From Phycisphaera sp. (lineage in GTDB: Bacteria > Planctomycetota > Phycisphaerae > Phycisphaerales > Phycisphaeraceae): a stretch of 36,085 nucleotides of DNA. The position numbers and the translations under genes were made by a program. Location: positions 1-36,085 of the forward strand of contig WGMF01000047.1 of assembly GCA_016125215.1 (NCBI GenBank). The letters are read 5' to 3'. How positions within the stretch are numbered: position 1 is the first letter of the stretch; each line of letters opens with the position of its first letter. The notes beneath the pieces are model-generated. The model ran no database searches, was not told where the DNA came from, and saw only the letters and a list, made by a program, of their open reading frames with translations. Shown piece by piece: positions 1 through 8,285 of the stretch.

Positions 1-1
1 C

Positions 2-85
2 CGTTGCGCACCACAACCGACGACTGCGTTCCGTCAGCGCCGAGGACAGGGCCTCATACTTCACTCGAATCCGTTCGAGTTCCAT
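2..85 (-). mobile_element. ISAzo13-like transposase, N-terminal fragment at window edge
   Basis: Reading leftwards from an ATG at 85-83, 28 codons stay open to the window edge. They begin MELERIRVKYEAL and continue to a SRRLW motif. Known family: ISAzo13-type transposases start with a short helical segment of the form IRxKYExLxxxLxERxRRLW, which this matches closely. The rest of the gene lies outside the window. The frame overlaps the last codons of the secreted-protein ORF on the same strand, which therefore runs into foreign DNA. The exact end of the element cannot be fixed; by reading, it lies somewhere around 85-140. The family call rests on a short stretch but a characteristic one. Confidence 0.7.
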
Positions 86-624
86 GCTCCCGTATATCGA
101 CCAACACAGGAAATTACATCAGTTATTCTTGCACGGCCACTAAGGCCGTAGACGCGAAAAGCAACAGGCGTTCCGTTGCCGGTTGAGGTGTCTGTGAAGT
201 CGGCGGATTTACCCGTCTGGAAAGTGCTGTTTTGAGCGGTCGCAGCCGAGAAGGTCTGCGTGTAGCTGTCAAGGCTGAAACGGACCTGAGCGGTAGCGGG
301 CCCTGTGCTGGTGGCACGCACGTCATACACGATTTTGTCAACAAGCAGCGTGTAGCCCGAAGCCGGCGTCACGGTGAACTCGACATACTCCGTGAGATCG
401 GGCGTTGCGGTGGTGTTCCAGGCGCTGCTGTTGAACGCACCACTGAGGGTGCTTGAGGTCACGTTGGTCCGCGAGAGCTGACCGAACGTGAGATTGGTCG
501 CGGTGGGCACTTCAGTCGGACCCGACGTGAACGTGTAGGTCGCCAAAAGTGCCGCCTGCGCGTAATGAGACATCACCGCACTCATAACTACGGCAAGAAC
601 GATAGAAGTAATTCTGCGATTCAT
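61..624 (-). pseudogene. secreted protein, 3' end truncated by an IS element
   Basis: The 187-codon ORF starts at ATG 624 with a strong Shine-Dalgarno (AGGAGG at about 632-637). Residues 1-24 form a Sec signal peptide (MNRR, then a hydrophobic core, then AQA before ALLATYTF). The mature part is Ser/Thr-rich and beta-strand-like, with the pattern seen in exported planctomycete and verrucomicrobial proteins that normally end in a PEP-CTERM sorting tag. Up to about residue 158 (VAFRVYG) the sequence fits that type. The last ~25 residues do not, and their DNA overlaps the start of an ISAzo13-like transposase. I infer that the original C-terminus, probably including any sorting motif, was lost to the insertion. 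Function unknown; surface or extracellular location likely. Confidence 0.7.
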
Positions 625-769
625 CGAAACCCTCCTGTTGTGTAGGATTCACCCTCGCGTGACCAAATCCAAACGTGGCCACTTCGTCTCCCCTCGGAGA
701 TGGTTGCGAACCTGATCGGCGTGAGCCACGTGATTCGAGGACAACACCGTACCGGGTTCACGCCCGAAT

Positions 770-800
770 AATATAGACGTTCTTTACTAAGACGTGTCTA
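770..800 (-). promoter_or_regulatory. possible promoter of the truncated secreted-protein gene
   Basis: On the minus strand TAGACA (800-795) is followed after 19 bases by TATATT (775-770), in the only AT-rich part of the 625-927 gap. The 19-base spacer is long, so this is a weak call. The rest of the gap holds a short hairpin (TAAAGCC 833-839 / GGCTTTA 847-853) 75 bases past the serA stop, which could help end serA transcription. I see nothing else in the gap. Confidence 0.3.
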
Positions 801-927
801 GGGATGTGCTAGAAAATGGTTAATTCTTTGTATAAAGCCTTAAATGGGCTTTAGATGGAATAGTCATACCCGGATGGCTGCGATGCGGCTTGCCATTGAC
901 AAGGTATGAAATGAACCGGGTTTATAC

Positions 928-2571
928 CTATTCTTCAGGCAGCTTTACGGTGGCAACCTTCAGTATCCCCGGCCGGGCGGTCAGGCGATTGGTCAGGGCC
1001 TGGGGCAATTCAGTGTCGCACTTGAGGACCATGAGTGCGGTGACGCGGCCGTCGATGTCCCGTCGGGAGATGGCCATGTCGGCGATGTTGACGCCGGCCG
1101 TGCCGAACTCGCTGCCGATCAAGCCGATCATCCCGGGGCGGTCTTCGTTCTGGACCAGCGCCATCGCGCCGGCGGGGACCATGTCCATGTGGTAGCCGTT
1201 GATCTCGACGATGCGGGGTCGCATGTCCCGGTAGACGCGGCCGACGATTCGGCGGGTGGTGTCGCCGGACTCGACAGTGATGGCCAGTTGTTCGCCCGCG
1301 AGTTTGTCTTCCTCGATGGTGATGGTGCGCAGGCCGATGCCGCGTTCCTTGGCGACGTGCGCGACGTTGACGATGTTCAGTGGCGTGTCGAGGTGGCTTT
1401 GCAGGAGGCCGATGAGCACGGTGCGTTCGATCGTGCCCGCGGCGGGGAAGAGGGGCTTGCCCGTGAGTTCGATGGCAACCGAGCCGAGGCCTTTTTCGAG
1501 CATGGGGGTGATGAGCGTGGCCATGCGGCGCGAGAGGTCGACGAAGGCGCTTTGGATCGGGTCGAGGTCGACGCGCAGGCCGCCGGCGTTGATCGCGCCG
1601 CGCACGCCCTGTCCGCGCAGGAACTCGATGAGTTGCTCAGCCGCCGAGACGCTCACGGCTTTCTGTGCTTCGACCGTGCTCGCGCCAAGATGCGGGGTGG
1701 TGAGGATCTTCGGGTGGTTACGCAGCGGCGAATCCGCGGCCGGGGGTTCTTCGTCGTACACGTCGAGCGCTGCGCCGCCGCACTGTCCGGCGTTGACCGC
1801 TTCGAGCAGGGCTTTTTCATCGACCACGCCGCCGCGCGAGGCGTTGACCACCATGACGCCCTTTTTGCAGACCTTGAACGTGTCTGTGCCCAACATGCCG
1901 CGCGTCTGCTCGGTGAGCGGGACGTGGAAGGTCAGCGCGTCGCACTCGGGGAGGATGGCGGTGAACTCCTTGCTCATGCGGACCTGCCCGTCGAGCGCGG
2001 TGGGGGCGTTGTAGATCGGGTCGTAGGCGACGACCTTCATGCCGAAGGCCAGCGCGCGTTCCGCCACGGTGCGTCCGATGCGGCCGAAGCCGACGACGCC
2101 AAGTGTCAGACCGTGCAGTTGCCTGCCCATGAACTTGGAACGGTCCCACTTGCCTTCGCACATGGTTTTGTACGCCGGCCCGACCTGGCGTGCGAGGGCC
2201 ATGAGCAGCGTGAAGGCGTGCTCGGCGGTGGAGATCGTCGAGGCCTCAGCCGAGTTCATCACGAGGATGCCCTTGGCGGTGGCGGCTTCGACGTCGATGT
2301 TGTCCACGCCGACGCCCGCGCGGGCCACGGCCTTGAGCCGACCGGGGTTGGCAAGAATTTTGGCCGTCACCTGCACGCCCGAGCGCACGATCATGCCATC
2401 GTGTTCACCGGCGATCTTCGCCAGTTCGTCCTCGGAAAGTCCGGGCTTGTTGACCAGCTCGGCGTCGGGCTGGGCCTTGATGTAATCCAGCCCCTCGCTG
2501 GCGAGCTTGTCCGCCGCGAGGATGCGGAACGTGCGGGCGGAGGTCGAAGACATCGTTTGGGTCGCGGTCAT
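928..2571 (-). CDS. serA: D-3-phosphoglycerate dehydrogenase
   Basis: It oxidises 3-phosphoglycerate to 3-phosphohydroxypyruvate with NAD, the first step of serine synthesis, in the cytoplasm. The 547-residue length matches the long SerA type: substrate/NAD domains (about 15-325), an intervening domain (about 330-455) and a C-terminal ACT domain (about 460-547). Visible motifs are the NAD-binding GFGRIG (161-166), the catalytic arginine in NASRGG (R246), the glutamate in DVYDEEPP (about E275) and the histidine in TPHLGAS (H294). The ACT domain keeps the NEDRPGMIG strand-turn typical of serine-binding regulatory modules, so feedback by serine is plausible (inference). The start is ATG 2571; the next ATG (MSSTS) six codons on is an alternative. 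It follows hemL on the same strand across a repeat-filled gap. Confidence 0.95.
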   Translation of the reverse strand: MTATQTMSSTSARTFRILAADKLASEGLDYIKAQPDAELVNKPGLSEDELAKIAGEHDGMIVRSGVQVTAKILANPGRLKAVARAGVGVDNIDVEAATAKGILVMNSAEASTISTAEHAFTLLMALARQVGPAYKTMCEGKWDRSKFMGRQLHGLTLGVVGFGRIGRTVAERALAFGMKVVAYDPIYNAPTALDGQVRMSKEFTAILPECDALTFHVPLTEQTRGMLGTDTFKVCKKGVMVVNASRGGVVDEKALLEAVNAGQCGGAALDVYDEEPPAADSPLRNHPKILTTPHLGASTVEAQKAVSVSAAEQLIEFLRGQGVRGAINAGGLRVDLDPIQSAFVDLSRRMATLITPMLEKGLGSVAIELTGKPLFPAAGTIERTVLIGLLQSHLDTPLNIVNVAHVAKERGIGLRTITIEEDKLAGEQLAITVESGDTTRRIVGRVYRDMRPRIVEINGYHMDMVPAGAMALVQNEDRPGMIGLIGSEFGTAGVNIADMAISRRDIDGRVTALMVLKCDTELPQALTNRLTARPGILKVATVKLPEE

Positions 2572-2595
2572 GGTGAAGACATCCGATCCGGGGGA

Positions 2596-2629
2596 TTAAC
2601 CACAGAGACACAGAGGCACAGAGAGAAAA
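2596..2629. repeat. CACAGAG-type intergenic repeat
   Basis: The stretch carries AACCACAGAGACACAGAGGC followed by another ACAGAG, a core that recurs at 4203-4235, 4383-4416 (inverted), 13152-13188 and 13321-13349 (inverted). It lies upstream of serA, between serA and hemL. No coding potential is seen. Confidence 0.75.
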
Positions 2630-2637
2630 CCAGAGTG

Positions 2638-2726
2638 GACAGGATAACAGGATTAGCGGGATGGACGGGATCAGGTCCGGGCCACGGAATTGATCCCGTT
2701 AATCCTGCCGATCCTGTTATCCCGTC
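2638..2726. repeat. imperfect 36-bp inverted repeat between serA and hemL
   Basis: Arms 2638-2673 and 2691-2726 pair at 30 of 36 positions. The left arm contains GGATAACAGGATTAGCGGGA and the right arm its near complement, separated by 17 bases. It ends seven bases before the hemL stop codon (2733-2735). It could fold as a long hairpin in the transcript; whether it terminates transcription or is a mobile palindrome is not decidable from one copy. Confidence 0.75.
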
Positions 2727-2732
2727 AACGTT

Positions 2733-4130
2733 TTAGCTCGCCACCGCCTCGAAGGCGGTCTTCGCCGCGGCGAGGGTTTGGTCGATCGCCTGAGCGTCGT
2801 GGACGTTGCTGACGAACCAGGCTTCGAACTGGCTCGGCGGCAGGACGACGCCGTGGTCGAGCATCCCCCGAAAGAAGGTGGCAAACTTTTGCGTGTCGCA
2901 CTGGGTGGCCTGTTCGTAGTTCTCGATCGGATGGTCACCGAAGAAAACAGTCATCATCGAACCCACACGCGCCAGTTGCACCGCGACGCCGGCCCGTGCG
3001 GCGGCGTCTTTGAGGCCCACCGCCAATGTCGCCGCGTGTTTCTCAAGGGTTTCGTAGACCTTGGCCTCCGGGTCGCTGATCGCTTCGAGCATCGCAATGC
3101 CCGCCGCCATCGCAAGGGGGTTGCCGCTGAGCGTGCCCGCCTGGTACATCGCGCCGTCGGGCGCAACGAGCCGCATGAGGTCTTCGCGCCCGCCGTATGC
3201 CGCGCAGGGCAAACCCCCGCCGATGATCTTGCCCAGACACGTGATGTCGGGCTTGACGTTGTAGAGGCCCTGGGCACAACCGGGGTGGACGCGGAAGCCG
3301 GTCATCACTTCGTCGAAGAGCAGCAATACGCCGTGCTTGTCGCATAACTCCCGAAGACCCTCCAGGTAACCCTTCTTCGGCGGGACACATCCCATGTTGC
3401 CCGCGATGGGTTCGACCGCCATGCACGCGATCTGCCCCCGGAAGTTTTCCATGGCGCGGGCCACGGCTTGGAGGTCGTTGTACGGCACGAGCACCGTGTG
3501 AGAGGTGATCGACTCGGGCACGCCCGGCGAACTGGGTGAACCGAGCGTCGTCGCGCCGCTGCCGGCTTGCACGAGCAGCGCATCGCTGTGGCCGTGGTAG
3601 CACCCGGTGCACTTGATGATCTTCGGCCGACCCGTTGCGGCGCGGGCGAGTCGGATCGCGCTCATGGCCGCCTCGGTGCCGCTGTTGACGAAGCGCACGA
3701 CCTCGATGGAGGGCACGAGTTGCGTCACGAGTTCTGCCAGGCGTGTCTCGGCCTCGGTGGGCATGCCGAAGCTTGTGCCCTTGGCAATGGCCTTGTTGAG
3801 CGCGATGGCCACGGCCTGCGGCGCATGACCCAGCAGCAGCGGGCCGTACGACATGACGTAGTCGATGTAGGTGTTGCCGTCGATGTCGGTGACGGTGCAG
3901 CCCTTGCCCTCGCGGATGAAGACAGGCGTTCGGCCGACCGCCTTGTAGGCGCGCACGGGTGAGTTGACGCCGCCGGGCAGGAGCCTGCGCGCTTTCTCGA
4001 AAGCCTCGGCGCTCCTGGCGTAGCGGTCTTTGCCCGGCGATGATCCGGACACGGAGGCGTCCTTCACCACAGCCACACTCGGAGCAACGGTTTCATCCGC
4101 GGATTTTGATTTTGAACTCTTGGCGCTCAT
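2733..4130 (-). CDS. hemL: glutamate-1-semialdehyde 2,1-aminomutase
   Basis: A PLP enzyme that converts glutamate-1-semialdehyde to 5-aminolevulinate, the C5-pathway entry to haem and other tetrapyrroles, in the cytoplasm. From the chosen ATG (4130, MSAKSSKSKS) it has 465 residues, with a ~35-residue Ser/Lys-rich leader before the family core begins at ARRLLPGGVNSPVRA. Visible motifs are NSGTEA (149-154), the YHGH loop, LLFDEVMTGFR (the PLP-binding aspartate) and the Schiff-base lysine in LGKIIGGGLP (about K301). An in-frame start 48 bases upstream (4178) is possible. I prefer 4130 because a TAAACT box lies seven bases before it, as seen for other genes here. The unusual N-terminal leader is probably not part of the catalytic fold. 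Confidence 0.94.
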   Translation of the reverse strand: MSAKSSKSKSADETVAPSVAVVKDASVSGSSPGKDRYARSAEAFEKARRLLPGGVNSPVRAYKAVGRTPVFIREGKGCTVTDIDGNTYIDYVMSYGPLLLGHAPQAVAIALNKAIAKGTSFGMPTEAETRLAELVTQLVPSIEVVRFVNSGTEAAMSAIRLARAATGRPKIIKCTGCYHGHSDALLVQAGSGATTLGSPSSPGVPESITSHTVLVPYNDLQAVARAMENFRGQIACMAVEPIAGNMGCVPPKKGYLEGLRELCDKHGVLLLFDEVMTGFRVHPGCAQGLYNVKPDITCLGKIIGGGLPCAAYGGREDLMRLVAPDGAMYQAGTLSGNPLAMAAGIAMLEAISDPEAKVYETLEKHAATLAVGLKDAAARAGVAVQLARVGSMMTVFFGDHPIENYEQATQCDTQKFATFFRGMLDHGVVLPPSQFEAWFVSNVHDAQAIDQTLAAAKTAFEAVAS

Positions 4131-4137
4131 GACGAAC

Positions 4138-4143
4138 AGTTTA
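4138..4143 (-). promoter_or_regulatory. TANNNT -10 box for a possibly leaderless hemL transcript
   Basis: Minus-strand TAAACT ends seven bases before the hemL ATG, and no Shine-Dalgarno is visible between them. The same arrangement is seen before mutM and lpdA. No convincing -35 element is present. Confidence 0.4.
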
Positions 4144-4202
4144 GCAGGATGTATTGCGGGATCGGTAACGCGGGCCAATTCGAAGATTCGATCCGATCCA
4201 TA

Positions 4203-4416
4203 TTCAACACAGAGGGCACAGAGAACACAGAGAAGAGAGGAGTTGGGAGTTGGGAGTTGGGAGTAAAGAGTAGATATCGTCTATTGCCTCCATTTAGCCC
4301 GGTCGCTTGCGACCGGAGGACTCACAGCCCTCCGAGATCAACAATCATGAATAGCTCCATCCGACATCAAACATCATGCTCCCTCCCCCTCTGTGCTCTC
4401 TGTGTCCTCTGTGGTG
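4203..4416. repeat. intergenic block flanked by inverted CACAGAG arms
   Basis: The 465-base gap between hemL and the next gene (4131-4595) is mostly this block. The left arm (4203-4235) and right arm (4383-4416) are reverse complements over about 30 bases with roughly three mismatches, both built of the CACAGAG core. Between them are a 7-base tandem (GAGTTGG three times, 4240-4260) and a perfect hairpin at 4299-4316. No ORF with coding character is present. The inverted layout suggests a mobile palindromic cassette, but no terminal duplication is evident. Confidence 0.75.
4290..4316. repeat. CCATTTAGCCC-tagged REP-like hairpin, copy 1
   Basis: The tag CCATTTAGCCC (4290-4300) runs into the perfect palindrome CCGGTCGC-TT-GCGACCGG (4299-4316). 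A second copy at 28877-28903 has the same 11-base tag but a stem with different, still fully paired, bases. This is the pattern of a REP-type palindrome under structural constraint. Confidence 0.7.
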
Positions 4417-4519
4417 AATAATCTGTTTCGGATTGCATCGGGATCGAATCTGCGAAATCTGAGTAATCTGCGGATCATCTTTCCCCCTTGAGGATTTTCC
4501 CGATCACCCTTTTCCTGCC

Positions 4520-4547
4520 TTGGCTCGTCGGCAGAAAATGGTAAAAT
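4520..4547 (+). promoter_or_regulatory. possible promoter of the 158-residue unknown
   Basis: TTGGCT (4520-4525), a 16-base spacer and TAAAAT (4542-4547) stand about 50 bases before the ATG at 4599. The match to the housekeeping consensus is moderate. Confidence 0.4.
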
Positions 4548-4598
4548 ACTCTTTTGAGATACGTGATTTCAATGAACTGAACCGAACCGAGGCGGGTG

Positions 4599-5075
4599 AT
4601 GATCTGCGACGAATGCCAGGCTCTGTACGAAGAAGTGGGCGACCGCGTGCGCGAGGGCAAGGTCTTTGCCAAGGTCAGGCGGACCGACGACCGCCTCGCC
4701 TGCCGGGCGCGGGATGTCGAGTCCGAGGCGTATTACGTCGCGCGCGTCGACGATTCGCACAAGAAAGTCTGGGTCGGCCTGTTCACGCCCGACCGCTGGC
4801 TGAGCGAATCGATCGAAGCCGACCTCATGTTCCGCGGCGACAAGATCGAAGAACTGCTCGAAGAAGAACTGACGGACCAGGGGCTGGAGGTGCAACTGCC
4901 CATCGAACACTTCCGCGACGACAAAAAGTATTACGTCTTCCGCTCACCCCTGGTGCTTCCTCCCAATGAAGTGCTCGACGGCGAGAAGATGATCGACCGG
5001 GTGACACGCACACTCCTGGCCTACGAAGCGACCTTCCGCGAGCTGGGAGACATGTCGCCCAAGGACGCGGTTTAA
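4599..5075 (+). CDS. unrecognised 158-residue cytoplasmic protein
   Basis: I do not recognise this family with confidence. ATG 4599 is chosen; a GTG directly before it (4596) would add one residue. The protein is acidic and soluble, with no signal peptide or membrane segment. Near the N-terminus CDEC gives a CxxC pair. The middle is strand-rich (AYYVARVDDSHKKVWVGLF), then comes a glutamate-rich helix (KIEELLEEELTDQG) and a conserved-looking YYVFRSPLVLPP strand leading into a C-terminal helix. The strand-then-long-helix ending is faintly like YbjN or type III secretion chaperone folds, but this is only a weak impression. It stands alone, convergent with nothing, between a repeat block and the polysaccharide region. 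Codon use is like that of its neighbours, which supports a real gene. Confidence 0.75.
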   Translation: MICDECQALYEEVGDRVREGKVFAKVRRTDDRLACRARDVESEAYYVARVDDSHKKVWVGLFTPDRWLSESIEADLMFRGDKIEELLEEELTDQGLEVQLPIEHFRDDKKYYVFRSPLVLPPNEVLDGEKMIDRVTRTLLAYEATFRELGDMSPKDAV

Positions 5076-5294
5076 GCCACGAGCACCCGGGGTGATCGTG
5101 CGGATCAGGGCTGCAAAAAAAACATTCGGACCCCGCCGTGCGGAGATGGCCGCAGCGCGTTATCGTGTCTGAACAGGACCGTCGAACTTGCGTATAACCC
5201 AAGACGGGAAAACATCCGGGGTCAGAATGACTTTAGGGGATTCCGGGGGCGGGATGGCTTGCGGGGGTGAGGGGGCGGTGGAAGTGAGGTTCAC

Positions 5295-6683
5295 ATGCGC
5301 GTCTTCATGCTCGGTTGGGAGTTCCCGCCTTTCATCAGCGGCGGCCTGGGTACCGCGTGCTTCGGCCTGACTAAGGCCCTGGCCAAACAGGCGACACAGA
5401 TCACCTTCGTCCTCCCCAAAGCCGTCGAGGGCTCGACCGTCTCGCACCTCAGACTCCTCCCCCAAGGCCCCTCCGCAAGACACGGCGACTCGCCCATCGA
5501 CAACGATAACCCAAAGATGTTGGAGAGTGAGTTTGCCACAACGCAGCCCGGCATCCCCGGGGTGAGCTTCCGAACCGTCAAGTCGCGTATCGTCAGCCCC
5601 TATCAATCCGTGGGCGGTCAGGTCCACGAAGCCAGCCAGACCCATACCCCCAGCACGTCACGCAAAGTCTCCTTCCTACGATCCGCCGCGTTTGTCCCCG
5701 CCGCCACGGTCCACGCCTCCGCCGCCTTCCCCCCCGGCCACAACCCCATGTACTGCGGCGATATGATCGGCGAAGCCCGGCGCTACGCCGAGCAGTGTGT
5801 TCAACTGGCCTCACGCGAAACCTTCGACGTCATCCACGCACACGACTGGATGACCTTCCCCGCGGGCCTGGCCGTCGCGGGACTCACCGGCAAACCCCTG
5901 GTCGTACACGTCCACTCCACCGAGTTCGACCGCGCAGGCGAAAGCATCCACCAGCAGGTCTACGACATCGAACGCCGCGGCGTACACGGCGCCATGCGCG
6001 TCGTCTGCGTCTCGCACCTCACCGCCTCCATCATCCAGCACCGCTACGGCGTGGACCCATCGAAAATCGACGTCGTCTACAACGGCATCGACACCAACGG
6101 CCACACGCCCCCCACGCTCTTCTCCCGATCCGTTATCCGCAAGGGCGACAAGATCGTCCTCTTCCTCGGCCGAATCACCATGCAGAAAGGCCCGGAGTAT
6201 TTCATCTCCGCCGCCGAGAAAGTCCTGGCCAAGTTCGACAAGGTCAAGTTCGTCATGGCCGGCTCGGGCGACCGGATCACGCAGATCATCGAGCTTGCCG
6301 CCGAGCGGAACATCGGCCAAAAGATCGTCTTCACCGGCTTCCTCTCCGGCAAAGACGTCGAACGTGTCTTCCGCATGGCCGACGTCTATGTCATGCCCTC
6401 CGTCAGCGAACCGTTCGGCATCGCGCCCCTCGAAGCCATCAGCCACGACGTGCCGGTCATCATCTCCAAACAATCCGGCGTGTCGGAAGTGTTGACCCAT
6501 GCCCTCAAGGTCGATTTCTGGGACGTGGAAGAGATGGCCAACAAGATCATCGCCGTCCTCAAACACCCGCCCCTCTCCTCCACCCTGCGCGAACAAGCCG
6601 ACATCGAAGTCCGCCGCCTGACCTGGGAAGACGCCGCCACCAAGTGCCGCAACATCTACCAGCGCGCGATGCAGGGGATGTAA
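5295..6683 (+). CDS. GT4 glycosyltransferase, glycogen-synthase-like
   Basis: A retaining GT-B glycosyltransferase that uses a nucleotide sugar in the cytoplasm. The N-terminus MRVFMLGWEFPPFISGGLGT is the acceptor/donor loop typical of GT4/GT5 glycogen-synthase-like enzymes. The C-terminal domain carries the NGIDT loop, the KGPEYFI segment and the E-x7-E motif EPFGIAPLEA near residue 375. Between the first strands and the GGDM-like segment (CGDMIGEARRYAE) lies an insert of roughly 90 residues (about 45-145), rich in Ser/Thr/Pro and without clear structure. Whether it makes storage glucan or a surface polysaccharide cannot be told. It is alone on its strand, with a weak GTGAGG ribosome site, and ends convergent with dacB 33 bases away. 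The 219-base gap before it holds nothing I recognise. Confidence 0.85.
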   Translation: MRVFMLGWEFPPFISGGLGTACFGLTKALAKQATQITFVLPKAVEGSTVSHLRLLPQGPSARHGDSPIDNDNPKMLESEFATTQPGIPGVSFRTVKSRIVSPYQSVGGQVHEASQTHTPSTSRKVSFLRSAAFVPAATVHASAAFPPGHNPMYCGDMIGEARRYAEQCVQLASRETFDVIHAHDWMTFPAGLAVAGLTGKPLVVHVHSTEFDRAGESIHQQVYDIERRGVHGAMRVVCVSHLTASIIQHRYGVDPSKIDVVYNGIDTNGHTPPTLFSRSVIRKGDKIVLFLGRITMQKGPEYFISAAEKVLAKFDKVKFVMAGSGDRITQIIELAAERNIGQKIVFTGFLSGKDVERVFRMADVYVMPSVSEPFGIAPLEAISHDVPVIISKQSGVSEVLTHALKVDFWDVEEMANKIIAVLKHPPLSSTLREQADIEVRRLTWEDAATKCRNIYQRAMQGM

Positions 6684-6716
6684 AGGCCTCACCGACAACA
6701 TTCCCGCGAGTGGGTT

Positions 6717-8285
6717 TCACCCGCCGAGTTGCGGGGTGGCGGCGCGTTGGGAGAGGTCGCGGTCGAGGAGTTTGACGACCTGGTCCTGGAGGGACTTGAT
6801 GCGGTAGAGGGGGACCTTGTTGTCGATGTTGTTAAAGAGCAGGCTGAATGCGATGGTGCGGGCGTGGTCGCCCTCGCCGAGGACGAGGTAGCCCGAGAGC
6901 GTGCTGACGCCGGCGATGTAGCCGCTCTTGCCGTAGACGGTCGAGGCCATGTTGGGGTCGAAGCGTTTGTCGAGCGTGCCGTCTTCCCCGCCGATCGAGA
7001 GCGAGTTGAGGTAAACCTCGCCGGTCCTGTTTTGCGATTGCATGTAATCGAGCAGGTCGACGATGGCACGTGCGGTGACACGGTTGTCGCGTGAGAGGCC
7101 CGAGCCGTCGGCGATCTGGATGATGGAGCTGTCCGCGCCCAGGGCCTTGTTGAGGAAGACGCGCTCGGCGGCGGCACCGCTCTCGAACGAACCGGGCGAA
7201 CCGGTCAGAGCCTTGCCCATGCGTTTGAGCAGCGACTCGGCGTAGAGGTTTTGCGAATCCTTGTTGCACCGCGCAAGCGCCGTGAGGATCGGCGTCTGGA
7301 CAATGTGGAGCGTCTTGCCGTCGGGCAGGCGCAGGTCGTCGTCGGGCCGACCCATGCGGTCGATGGTGACGCCCTCTTTGGCAAGGCGGTAGACGAGAAG
7401 TTGCCCGAAGTAGATGGGCGGGTCGTGGATGGTGACGTTGATGGCCACGCGCCGCCGACTCTTGATCTGCCCACGGTAGGACAGGTCGTTTGAGCCGATC
7501 TTCCGTGCGACCCAGAAGGTGTCGTTGTTGCCGGTGACAGCCTGGTTGGAGGTGTTGATGAATGGGCTTTCGGGGTAGAGGCTCACGCGCGGGCTTTGGC
7601 CGGGGGAGGTCGGCTCGGGGTAGACATCGAAGCAGTTGGTGTTGAAGTTGAGTCCCGCGACCTGGGCGGCGTACCACCGGTTGAGCTGGTCGGCGGGCCA
7701 GGTGGGGTGGGTGAACTGCCTGTCGAAGACGCGGTCGTCCACGAGCAGCCTATCAAAATGTTTGATGCCGGTGGCCTTGATGGCGTTGATCCAGATGTCC
7801 AGGAGTTTGTCGAGGTCGTTGATGTCGCCGCCGAACTGCGCCAGGGTGGTGTTGTCGCAGAACGCGGGGTCGCCGTCGCCGATGACCGCGAGGCTCGGCC
7901 CGGGCGGGGGGAGGATTTTGCCGTCGGGGGTTTGGGTGGGCGGCCAGGCCTCGCCGGGGATGAGGCGCAGCTCGGTCTTGAACATGAAGTCCGGGCCGAG
8001 CGTGCTGACCGCCGCGGCGGTGGTGAGCAGCTTCATGTTGCTCGCGGGCATCTTGGGTTCGTCGGGGTCGAGTTGCACGAGCACGTCGTTCGTGCCCAGG
8101 TCCTTGGCGTAGAGGCTGACCTTCGTGGAACGGATGTCGGCGTTGCGGACCAGCGCCGCGACCTGCGAATCGACCCCCGCGCGAGCGATGGGTAAGCCAG
8201 TCGTGACGGCCGCCAGAACCAGCGCCGGCACCAACCAACGCGCGGTGCGTGATGGAGCGTGTGAGGATGGATTGCGTGGATTCAT
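6717..8285 (-). CDS. dacB: D-alanyl-D-alanine carboxypeptidase/endopeptidase (PBP4, peptidase S13)
   Basis: A class C penicillin-binding protein that trims or cleaves peptidoglycan cross-links in the periplasm. The first ~36 residues form a signal peptide (RTAR, a hydrophobic core, then PIARA). The three active-site motifs are visible: SNMK (S82, K85), SQN (344-346) and KSG in place of the usual KTG (453-455). The S13 hallmark DGSGLSRDN is at 393-401. The 522-residue length and the large insert between motifs 1 and 2 are normal for PBP4. Its presence supports a peptidoglycan wall, as now accepted for planctomycetes. It lies between glycosyltransferases but need not share their role. A GGGGGTC stretch precedes the ATG as a possible ribosome site. 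Confidence 0.92.
   Translation of the reverse strand: MNPRNPSSHAPSRTARWLVPALVLAAVTTGLPIARAGVDSQVAALVRNADIRSTKVSLYAKDLGTNDVLVQLDPDEPKMPASNMKLLTTAAAVSTLGPDFMFKTELRLIPGEAWPPTQTPDGKILPPPGPSLAVIGDGDPAFCDNTTLAQFGGDINDLDKLLDIWINAIKATGIKHFDRLLVDDRVFDRQFTHPTWPADQLNRWYAAQVAGLNFNTNCFDVYPEPTSPGQSPRVSLYPESPFINTSNQAVTGNNDTFWVARKIGSNDLSYRGQIKSRRRVAINVTIHDPPIYFGQLLVYRLAKEGVTIDRMGRPDDDLRLPDGKTLHIVQTPILTALARCNKDSQNLYAESLLKRMGKALTGSPGSFESGAAAERVFLNKALGADSSIIQIADGSGLSRDNRVTARAIVDLLDYMQSQNRTGEVYLNSLSIGGEDGTLDKRFDPNMASTVYGKSGYIAGVSTLSGYLVLGEGDHARTIAFSLLFNNIDNKVPLYRIKSLQDQVVKLLDRDLSQRAATPQLGG

Noticed and set aside
1189-2736. 515-codon plus-strand ORF opposite serA
   Set aside because: It is the antisense shadow of serA, rich in Asp, Gly, Ala and His from GC-biased third positions, with no domain.
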